From Dendrobium chrysotoxum (taxonomy: Eukaryota > Streptophyta > Magnoliopsida > Asparagales > Orchidaceae): a stretch of DNA of 64,000 nucleotides. The stretch lies in NCBI GenBank assembly GCA_019925795.1, contig CM034307.1:16141197-16205196 (forward strand). The letters run 5' to 3'. Position 1 is the stretch's first letter; every line of letters starts with the position of its first letter. The notes beneath the pieces were generated by a model. That model saw only the letters and a program-made list of their open reading frames with translations. It had not been told where the DNA came from and ran no database searches. A program made the position numbers and the translations under genes. This document shows positions 19,797 through 29,779 of this stretch, in pieces.

Positions 19797-20321
19797 ATCT
19801 TCCCGTACGATCGCGAGATCGTCCGAGACGATATGGGCATTTATGCCGTCCTGGAAGATTGGTCAAAAAGGCGGTCCGATCATCTAGGATAATTAGACAC
19901 AGGTGATCATCACGAGGAGTCAGGCTGGACGACCGTCGATGAAAAGTATCGTCCAGGATGATTAGGTGGATCGTCCGGGACGATATGCAATAAGTGTGTC
20001 GGACGGGCCGAATTCCAATCGTCCAGGGGCTAACATGTGGATCGTCCAGGATTATAGGGTGGATTATCCAGGATGATGGACAATAATTGGAGCAATGTCA
20101 GCCATTTGATTAGATCAGGAGGATATGGATCATATCATCCAGGACGATGTAAGGATCATCCAGGACGATCACCAATAATTGAAGTTCTTTCAGCAGCAAG
20201 AGCAGTGTGGGGATGATTTTGAATGAATCATCCAGGATGATGTTTGGATCGTCCAGGATGAAGAGGATCGTCCAGGACGAAGAGGATCGTCCAGGATGAT
20301 CGGGGTATCATCCAGGACGAT
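19797..20321 (-). repeat. Internal palindrome array upstream of the third ORF, element B
   Basis: The same 15-bp palindromes as in U3. Pairs with 6-bp spacers include 19797/19818 and the pair ending at 20321; some spacers are 7 bp (near 19950 and 20040). Near 20230-20300 a local run of 19-bp units (a palindrome plus GAGG, two to three copies) shows recent expansion. The array is not part of the LTR and lies between the pol-ORF3 spacer and the ORF3 TATA-like box. Confidence 0.92.
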
Positions 20322-21631
20322 GTAAAGAAAACAAAAAAAGATGGATGATGAAGATGACCGATCAGGATCCCAAAAACACAACCTTGAAATCAAAATAAAA
20401 CAAAAACGAATAAAACTCACAATAAAAACACATAAAAGCAATTTTTTTTTGTCAAGTTGCTCGAGTAAATCAAAATTTTTCCTTGATTTTAGATTCAAAA
20501 ACCAATAAGAAGATTATTGACAGCGCTGAAATCCAGAAAAGGTTGGAAAAATCAACTTTCGTAACTCCGACCCCGGGCACCTTATCGATTCAAACCTCTT
20601 TCAAACCAAAAATCCGATTCAGAAGAAAAGATATTAGATTTGAAAAGAGATCCTTTCAAGTCTAATTCCAAAAAAATATCTGATATAATAGTGTTACAAA
20701 GTAAAAAATCAGAAATCAGGATTTTCAAACTCAAGCTTTTGAAAATATTAAGTGGCACATGGATTTTTCTAAGACATTCAACAATCTGAAATAGAAGAAA
20801 GCTTGGTTTGGGCTTATTTTGTGCCTCTTTTTCAAATTTGTTGGTGCTTTACGCATCTTTTTATTTTTGATACACTTTGTGTATCCAATTTGGTAATTTC
20901 GCATCTTTTTCAGTTTTGGGCTCATTTTATGCCTCTTTTTCAATTTATTTGGTGCACTGCGCATCTTTTGTAAGCTTTCTCCTTTTCATAATCATTAAAG
21001 AGTCTCAGCTGTGAGATTATCTTCCAGACATAGGAGATGACTCTCCACAGTAAGGAAGAATGATTCACAAAACAAAAGCCATATATCATATGATAAATGC
21101 AATCACTTTGTTTAGAAAATCAAACTAATAACTCAAGACTTTGAAAAATACTATTGATATGAGACAGATTACTGTAGGAAGATAAAATAATCTCTATTTC
21201 AAAAACTAACATTTTAATTTTGAAGAGGATTTTTATCCAAAAATAACTATACACTAGTAAAGGAGTTAGAGGAAGAGAAACACTAATCAATGTTTCTTCC
21301 CTTTAACAGATTCAGTGGAATCAATCACTGTGTACCTGCTTCCAAACCAAAATAAGGTAAAAACTCCCAGTCAGAAATTCAGATTATCAGAAGTAGTAAG
21401 CGGTGATCAGATTTTGAAAAGCATAAAATAGTAAGTGCAAGATATGAACCAGTGAATAAAAATAGGTAGAAAATCACATCCAAGTAAATACTCAAATCAA
21501 ACTAATAGTAAGGCTAAAACAGAAATCAGCAGAAGAAATAAAATCAACTGAAAGCAAATAATCAAACGAAAAACTAACTAACAGAAAACAGAATATCAAT
21601 CAGAACAATCAAAAATTAGCAGTCATCAGAA
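20322..21631 (-). other. Conserved non-coding spacer between pol and third ORF, element B
   Basis: No coding signal, yet it is recognisable in A (32814-34131), C (56403-57590) and D (63146-64000). Landmarks on the element strand are a 'CTAACTCCTTTA' block near 21265, 'TCTTCCTACAGTAAT' near 21180, and at 20790-20975 a motif of about 115 bp present about twice (AAAAGATGCG...GCACCAA...AAAAAGAGGCA...GAGCCC). Confidence 0.75.
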
Positions 21632-24600
21632 TCAAGCATTTATATCAATCACTCCTAAACTGGTTCTCAAAATGCTGAATGAGTCAAAGGCCAGTGGTTT
21701 AGTGAATATGTCAGCCAGCTGATTTTTAGTTGCCACATGATGTAGCTCAATGTCCCCTTTTGTAACATGGTCCCTAATGAAGTGTTGTCTAATATCAATG
21801 TGTTTAGTCCTAGAATATTGGATTGGATTCTTAGAGATATAGATGGCACTAGTATTATCACACAGAACAGAAATTGTACCAACAGGTACCCCTAAATCCA
21901 AGACTTGTTGCTTCAACCAAAGAACTTGGGCCACACAACTCCCTAAGGCAATGTACTCAGCTTCAGTAGTGGAAAGTGCAACTAAGTTCTATTTTCTACT
22001 GGACCAGGAGACTAACGACTGTCTTATGAACTGACAAGTCCCAGAAGTGCTCTTTCTATCCACCCTACCCCTCACAAAGTCAGAATCAGAATATCCAATG
22101 ATCTCAAAAAAGGTGCTATGCCTAGGGTACCAGATTCCTAGGTTTGGGGTCCCTAAAAGATATCTAAGAATTCTCTTAACAGCAGTCAGGTGGGACTCTT
22201 TAGGATCAGCCTGAAACCTAGCACAAAGATAGACACTAAACATGATATCAGGTCGGCTAGCAGTCAAGTAAAGCAGTGATCCTATTATCCCTCTATACTT
22301 CTTCTGATCAACAAATTTTCCACTTGAATCCTTATCTAACTGAACTGAGGAGGGCATGGGAGTATTGATTGGCTTGGCTTTATCCATTTTATATTTCTTC
22401 AAAATATCCTTAGTGTATTTTGATTGATTGAGAAAGGTTCCATTATTCGTTTGCCTTATGCTAAACCCCAAAAAGTAGGACAATTCTCCCATCATACTCA
22501 TCTCAGACTCCTTACTCATTATTTTAGAAAACTCATCACATAGATATTTATCAAAAGATCCAAAAATTATATCATCAACATAGATCTGGACAATGAGTAA
22601 GTCATCCCCTAATCTCCTCAGAAAAAGGGTAGTGTCTACGCTCCCCTTAACAAACTCTTGTTCTAACAGGAATGTGCTAAGCCTCTCATACCAAGCTCTG
22701 GGTGCCTGTTTCAATCCATATAAGGCTTTTTTTAATTTATAGACATGATTTGGATATTGGAAACTCTCAAAACCTGGGGGTTATTATACCAAAACATCTT
22801 CTTTAATTACCCCATTTAAAAGGCACTCTTGACATCCATTTGAAACAGCTTAAATCCCTTATAACAGGCAAAGGCTAGTAGCACTCTAATGGCTTCCAAT
22901 CTAGCTACAGGGGCAAAAGTCTCCTCAAAATCAATCCCTTCTATTTGATTATTCCCCTTAGCCACCAATCTTGCCTTATTTCTCACCACCACACCAGAAT
23001 CATTCATCTTATTCTTAAAGACCCACTTGGTTCCCACAATACTTTAATTTTTGGGTCTTTCTACTAACTCCCAAACATCATTCCTTACAAATTGATTCAA
23101 TTCTTCCTGCATAGCTAAAATCCAAAACTTATCTAACAAGGCTTGATTTATGTTGGTGGATTCAGTCATTGAGATAAAGGCAGAATGGTTTACTTCCTTC
23201 CTAAGTCCATGCCTAGTCCTAACACCTTCAGAAGGGTCTCCTAAGATCAATTCTTTAGGATAACTCGAAGAATATCTCCAATCTCTAGGCAACGTGGTTT
23301 GAGGTTCTACCTTTCCTCCAGATTTGTATTTCCATCTCCTTGGGTAACCTCAACAATCTCTTCATCTTCTACTTCAGATCCAGACTCCTTAGGATCACAT
23401 TCATCAAACACTACATGTGTTGTTTCTTCCACCACCAAAGTCCTCTTATTGAACACCCTAAAGGATTTCCCCACACATGAATATCCTAAGAACACTCCTT
23501 CATCAGATTTGGGGTCAAATTTTCCTAAGGATGACTTCCCATTGTTCAGAATGAAAACCTTACAGCCAAAGACATGGAGGTGGGACAGATTTGGAGTTCT
23601 ACCCTTAATGATCTCATAAGGTGTCTTGTTCAGTTTGACTCTCACATTCACCCTATTCAGCACATAACAGGCAGTGTTCACCGCTTCAGGCCAAAAGTAT
23701 TTTGGAAGTGAATACTCGCAAGCATGGCTCTAGCGGCTTCCACTAAGGTCCTGTTCTTCCTTTCAGCTACCCCATTCTGCTGAGGGGTCCTAGGAGCTGA
23801 AAAATTGTGACTAATCCCTTGATCCTCACAAAAACTTCCAAATCTTTCATTTTCAAACTCCCCTTCGTGATCACTATGGATTGTAATGATCTCACATCCT
23901 AACTTCTTCTGAATCCAAGTAGAGAAAGATCTAAACTCATCAAATGACTTAGATTTATGTGCCAGAAATTTCACCCAAGTGAACCTCGAATAATTATCTA
24001 CAATCACAAATCCATAGACTCTCCCCCCTAAGCTGGCAGTGCTAATGGGTCCAAAGAGGTCCATGTGAAGAACTTCTAAAGGTCTAGAGGTATTAATGTC
24101 CTTAACAGAGTGAAAAGAGGACTAGACTTGCTTCCCCAACTGACAGGCATCACACAGGTGATCCTTAGTGAACTTAAGCTTGGGCACACCTCTAACTAAG
24201 TCCTTCTGGGTGAATCTCCTAAGGGTTTTCATATTGGCATGACACAATCTCCTATGCCATAACCAAGAACCATCAGCAGTAGTTTTTAAGCAAATTGAAT
24301 TATCAGATTTAATGCAACTTATATCCAGGTTATAGACGTTGTTGATCCTTTGCCCCTGTAAAACAACTTCATCATTTAAGCTTAAAATGCAGCCAATGGG
24401 CAGGAATTTGATGTTATATCCCTTATCATAAAGTTGACTGATGCTCAGTAAGTTGTGTTTCAGTCCATCTACAAGCAAAACATTATCAATCATAAAATTT
24501 TTTGAATCACCAATTATACCTGTGCCTACCACCTTCCTGGTGGTGTTATCTCCAAGTGTAACCTTACCTCCAGCTCTGGCCTCCAGTGAAATGAACTGAT

Positions 24601-24649
24601 TTGCATCTCCAGTCAGGTGTATAGAACATCCGTTGTCCAGGTACCACAT
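21632..24649 (-). pseudogene. Element B pol (protease, integrase, RT, RNase H), broken
   Basis: Domains follow copia order on the minus strand. Protease begins with YLDNGCSIHLTG, where the usual catalytic D-S/T-G reads D-N-G. The integrase zinc region has HRRLCHANMK and CDACQLGKQ, and its core has DLFGP, IHSDHEGEFENE and QQNGVAERKNRT (the D,D,E residues are present). RT has the QMDVKSAF and YVDDIIFG boxes, and RNase H ends in the KHIDIRQHFIRDHV block and ADIFTKPL. Breaks: a stop at 24122, a frameshift near 23690, stops near 23290 and 23040, damage at 22715-22815, and a stop near 21989. The missing pieces are short, so it was recently complete. Confidence 0.92.
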
Positions 24650-24690
24650 GCTCTCACGAGGTCTTGTGTGAGAGCACTCCTACAAAAATA

Positions 24691-26479
24691 TCAAACTTCA
24701 GTCTTAGGAACCCAAACAGGTTTGGGTTCCTTCTTATGAAAAGAAGAATGCAATGCATGCGTGCTGTACTGTAAAACAGGCAGTTTGGGTTTCCACACCC
24801 AATGTGTACTACGGTGAAACATGCAGGTGTGGGAAATGTGTTCAAACATGCCACATGAAAAATATCTAACACCAGGAAAAGGGTTAACTAATCTACGTGG
24901 GTGATAGTGCCTCTTTCTAGATGTATATGAAACATGCTTTGATGAACTTGCAACAGATTTTTCAAAAGGTGGCGGTGCATAGAACTGTTCAAAAGTAGGC
25001 GTTTTGTTCTTTTCAAAAGCACTGATTTTCACTTTCAAAAACTCAATATGTTTATTTAAACTTGCAATTTCAAAAGTTCTTGCACTTTCAATACTTTCTA
25101 AATCACATGCCATATCATTCACTTTCTTAAAAGCATCTCCTAATTCAACATGTGATATTTTTAACAAAGCATGCTCAACAGTTAAATCAAAATATTTTTT
25201 GTTCAACTCATCGAATTCATCAAGCAAGGACATGTGACTGGAATCAAGTGTGGAATGATCTTTAACTACAGAATCATGCTCTTTTTGCAAAGTCAGATAA
25301 TCTAATTTCAGACTAGCATGAGTTTTCTTAAGCTTCCTTTATGATGTATGAATTTTTTTAGAAACTTCAAATAATTGATCATAAGTAAGCTCACATACCT
25401 CTTCCTGGTCCAACTGACCAGGGTGATCATCAGCTATCAGACACAAGTTTATTTCCTCCTCTTCAGCTTCAGTCTCAGAAAATTCGGATGCAGAGTCTGC
25501 CAAGAAAGCCTTCTTAATCTGCTTCTTGTCCTTTCTAAACTTTGGTTTCTCCTCACCCTTCTCCTTGCTTGGGTGAGCCTTAAGCGTAGGACAATCCGCC
25601 TTTATGTGTCCAGGCTTTCTGCATTCAAAACAAACAGATTCAGATGAACCTTTGAAATTTCTACTGGTCTTACATTTGTTCCACTTGTCAAAGTTCTTAT
25701 TCTTCTTCCTTAGAAAGCTCTTGAATTGCCTTATGATTAAGGCAACATCATCGCTATCAGACCCGGAAGTGCTAGCATCTGAATCTTTGGCCTTTAGTGC
25801 CATTATCTTCTCCTTCTTGCGTTCACCTACATCAAGTTGCCTTTGGTTCACCCCTTGCAAGTAAGCTGTTAATAGAGTAAGTATTTAAATCTTTAGATTC
25901 AGTGGTAGCAGTAATCTTAGCATCATAAGAAGCAGGTAAATATCTAAGAATTTTGTTCACTCTTTCGTAGTTAGTAAGTTCACTACCTAAAGCATGCAAA
26001 GAGGTAACAATCTGAGTGAACCTTCTGTACATTTCTGAAATAGTCTCACTAGGTTTCATGCAAAAAAGTTCATAATTATGTAACAAGATGTTTAACCTAG
26101 ACTGTTTGACTTTAGTTGTACCTTCATATGTTATACATAATCTATCCCAGATTTCTTTTCCCGTTATACAAGTAGAAACACGCATATAGTCTTTAGATTT
26201 TAAAGCATAAAAGAAACAGTTCAAGCATTTTGCATTTAACTATGCTAAGTCACGATCATCAAACGTCCAATCAGCAAAAGGCAATTCAGTTTTCACATTG
26301 TTAATCAATCTAAAAGGAGGTTCGTATCCATCCTTAACTAACATCCACATGCGACAGTCAATCGATTGAAGAAAAGTAGACATGCATGTTTTCCAAAAAT
26401 CAAAAGGAATATTATCAAACAACGGTGGTCTTATAATAGAATAACCTTCAGCAGTATTACGATTGTTATAGTTAGCCAT
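24691..26479 (-). pseudogene. Element B gag, broken
   Basis: It starts at MANYNNRNTAEG (26479), 43 bases after the primer site. N-terminal capsid-like part: RPPLFDNIPFDFWKTCM, then YERVNKILRYLP, typical of SIRE-type gag. A CCHC knuckle follows at about 25590-25630 (CFECRKPGHIKADC). Then come an acidic part, a coiled coil (25000-25290) and a second knuckle-like block (YFSCGMFEHISHTC, 24790-24850), where the second Cys-Gly is kept. Breaks: a stop near 26240, a frameshift near 25850 and a stop near 25339. Gag packages the RNA and builds the particle. Confidence 0.88.
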
Positions 26480-26521
26480 GGGTCAAATTCAAAAGTTTTT
26501 AAACCTAAATTTTGAATCCCA

Positions 26522-26532
26522 CTCTGATATCA
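26522..26532 (-). other. Primer-binding site of element B
   Basis: The minus strand reads TGATATCAGAG two bases inside the 5' LTR. This is one base from the TGGTATCAGAG of element A and is the tRNA-Met primer site. Confidence 0.88.
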
Positions 26533-26534
26533 CT

Positions 26535-28615
26535 TGAAAGTTCGATAGGGATGTTAAGCCCTAGTGAACTAGTCCTGAGGCTAACCAAGAGGGGGGGGTG
26601 ACTTGGTTATTTAAAAATTTCACAACAATAATGAAAAATCTTTTTGATATTTAGCAGCGGAAACAATTAAACAAGAACAAAAAGATCAATCTCAGATATT
26701 CACCCCGCAGTTAATATCAAAAAGTAAAGTGCAGAACTGAATTAGAAAAGCAAACCAGATTTTATAGTGGTTCGGTCAACTTGACCTACGTCCACTCCCC
26801 GGAGCCTCCCCTCCGGGTATTGCACTAAACAAAAAGTGTCTCTCCTTTTGCTCCCACAGCAAGGCGGAGAAGCCTATACAAGACCTCCTTTTCACCACAC
26901 GGTGGGGTAAAGAACCTGACCTTCTTTTGCTTCCTTCTGAAGCAGGTAGAGAACCTTCGAACTCCTTTTTCTTCCACCTAAAGCGGGCAGAGAACCCTAG
27001 ATCTTCTTGCGAACGATCCTCCCACGACAAACACCGACTAGACGAAAGACGACGAGCAAAGAAGACGACTCTGATCCGTGCTTGGAGCAACCTTAGTTAA
27101 TCCCTCACTAACTCCCACTCACAAGATCCTCTCTCTCTCTCCCAACTCTCTCTCTCTCTCTAGGGTTTCTCAGGGAAGGAAGGTGGCAAAAGATTTTTCT
27201 TATTTCAAGAAAAAGTTCTTTTATAGGAGGGCTTAAAATTTGCCCTAAATCTCAACTGGTCGGCCAAGGTCGTCCAGGACGATCGGTATATTGTCCTGTA
27301 GGATCAGTTCAAATTCAGCTGTTTCAGCCTGGACGATCTGGCTATTATGGACGATCAGTAAAAAAATTGTTCATATCATCCCGTACGATCCTGCGATCGT
27401 CCAGGATGATTAGTGCAAATCGAGGAATATCGTCTAGAAGACAGTTTGGGTCTTCCAGAGAAACTTGTGCTGGATGACCAAAAAATGACTTGATCGTCCA
27501 GGACGATACGGGTATCGTCCTATACGATTAGTTCAAAAAGTGCCGAAATCGTCCTGAACACAGTTCGGGACGTATAGCTGAAATGCACTAGACGATCATG
27601 ATCATTCAGGACGACCCGACGATCATCCAGGACGATATAATCGTATCAATTAATATTAATTGCTTTCCTTAATTACCACACTAATTTAGGCATGATTGTA
27701 CTGAATCGTCCAGGACGATCGGTATATCATCCTGTACGATCAGTTCAAATTCAGCTGTTTCAGCCTAGACGATCTGGCTGTTCTGGACGATCAGTACAAA
27801 AAATTATTCATATCGTCTCGTACGATCCTGCGATCGTCCTGGACGATTAGTGCAAATCGAGGAATATCGTCCAGAAGACAGTTCGGGTCGTCCAGAGAAA
27901 CTTATGCTGGACGACCAAAAAATGACTTGATCGTCTATCATCCTGTACGATTAGTTCAAAAAGTGCCCAAATCGTTCTGAACACAGTTCAGGACGTACAG
28001 CTGAAATGCACTAGACGATCATGATCGTCAGGGACGACCCTGCGATCGTCCAGGATGATATGATCGTATCAATTAAATATTAATTACTTTCCTTAATTAC
28101 CAGACTAATTTAGGCATGATTGTACTGAATCGTCCAGGATGATACACGTATCGTTCGGGATGATCAGACCAAATAACTAAAAATAAAAACTTGCCTAAGT
28201 TGTTTTGGCGGTTGAGAATTTTTTATTTGAGCATATCATCCCGTACGATCCAAAGATCATCCAGGATGATCTGCTTAATCAAACTCACTTAACTTGGTCG
28301 CCCTAATTAGGGTTTCTATTTTTGCTGGATCATCCAGGACGATGTGAATATCGTCCATGACGATCTGAACGAAAAATGAATAGAAACTCTAATTCACTCT
28401 AGCTCTCCCCCTGAGTGTGTGTGTGCAAGGTTACTTAGCTCGGGGATCAGTTACATTACAATTGACTCAATAAAAAGAAAAATCATACATTTGACACACT
28501 TGGACCCGATCTTGAGTTGGTTTGATTTGCTCGAGATCTTTTATACCTGAAACGGGTTAGCCAAGCAAAACACACTGGAAACATGTTTGTCATCATCAAA
28601 ACCAGATTTACAACA
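26535..28615 (-). repeat. Element B 5' LTR (2081 bp) with internal duplication
   Basis: The same LTR as 16686-18317 but about 450 bp longer, because 27271-27706 is repeated as 27707-28131. Both start in a palindrome (CGTCCAGGACGATCGGTATA). TATA box at 27219-27225, CT/GA runs at 27129-27161, an eight-base G/C run at 26591-26598. The open frame through the 39-bp repeats (26776-27090, 104 codons) is kept. Confidence 0.93.
27268..28365 (-). repeat. Expanded paired-palindrome array in element B 5' LTR
   Basis: Palindrome pairs as in the partner LTR, roughly doubled by the 436-bp tandem duplication. The second copy has an internal deletion near 27940 in which a palindrome pair is fused into a shorter site. 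The array starts 43 bp beyond the TATA box. Confidence 0.9.
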
Positions 28616-29645
28616 AATGTAGGAGAGAAGAAGAAGGAGAAAATTGTGGCGCTGAAGGCCAATGATACTGACACTGATTCTTTCGGGTCTGATAGCGATG
28701 ATGTTGCCTTAATCAGTAGGCAATTCAAAAGCTTTCTAAGGAAGAAACATGAGAACTTTCAGAAGTAGAATAAGGGTAAGTCCAGTAAAAATTTTAATGG
28801 CTCATCTGATACTATTTAATTTGAATGCAAGAAGACTGGACACATTAAGGCTGATTGTCCTACACTTAAAGCTCACCCAAGCAAGGAAAAGGGTGAGGAG
28901 AAACCCAAATTTAGGAAGGATAAGAAGCATATTCAAAAGGCATTCTAGGAAGATTGCGCATCCGACTCTTCTGAGACTGAAGCTGAAGAGGAGGAAACTA
29001 ACTTGTGTCTGATGGCCGATGATCATCCTGATCAGTCTGACTAGGAAGAGGTATGTGAGCTTACTTAAGATCAATTATTTGAAGTGACTGAAAGAATTTA
29101 TGCATCTTATAGGAAACTTAAGAAATTGCATGCTTGTTTGAAGTTGGATTTCTTAACCTTGCAAAAAGAGCATAATTCTGTAGTTAAAGATCATTCCACA
29201 CTTGATAGCAATCACATGTCTTCACTTAATGAATTTGATGAGCTGAATAAAAAATATTTTGATTTTATTACTGAGCAAGATTTATTAAAAACCTCACAAG
29301 TTGATTTAGAAAGAGTTTTTAAAGAATTAGACAGCATGGCATGTGAAGTGGAGAGTAGTAAGGGAGCATTAAAATTTGAAATTGCAAGTTTGAAGAAAGA
29401 AAATGAATTTCTTAAAGTAAAAATCAGTGCTTTTGAGAAAAATGAAACACCTCCTACTTTTGCACTATTTTATGCTCCACTACCTTTTGAAGAATCTGTT
29501 TCAAAATCATCAAAGCATGTTTCATACAAACCTAGGAAGAAGCATTATCACCCACGTAGATTAGTTAACCCTTTTCCTAGTGTTAGATATTTTTTCTTGT
29601 GGCATGTTAGGACACATCTCCCACACTTGCACTATTCACCATAGT
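28616..29645 (+). pseudogene. Element A gag, C-terminal part, broken
   Basis: It continues the gag interrupted at 16685. A GEKKKEKIVALKAND block matches B gag after its first third. The CCHC knuckle region at 28815-28865 is present but its first Cys codons are damaged (stop at 28818 region). The acidic part lies near 28970-29050 and the coiled coil is open at 29084-29644, ending in the second knuckle area (29590-29640), which is shifted out of frame. Confidence 0.85.
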
Positions 29646-29779
29646 AAACATTGGGTGTGGAGGCCCAAATTGTCTGTTTCATAGCACAGCACACATGCAT
29701 TACATTCTTCTTTTCATAAGAAGGAACCGAAACCTATTTGGGTTCCTAAATCTGATATTTGATGATTTTATATGTGTGC

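Larger units (their letters stand above)
16686..28615 (-). mobile_element. Copia element B (SIRE/Maximus-type), nested in gag of element A
   Basis: On the minus strand the 5' LTR is 26535-28615 and the 3' LTR 16686-18317, with primer site near 26522-26532, gag 24691-26479, pol 21632-24649, spacer, palindrome array 19797-20321, third ORF 18574-19713 and polypurine tract 18318-18331. Target duplication: AATAT (16681-16685) and AATGT (28616-28620). Joining the flanks restores the gag of A. The LTRs differ at about one base in eighteen over the first 180 bases, plus indels, so B is younger than A. Gag and pol carry several breaks; the third ORF is intact. Confidence 0.94.
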
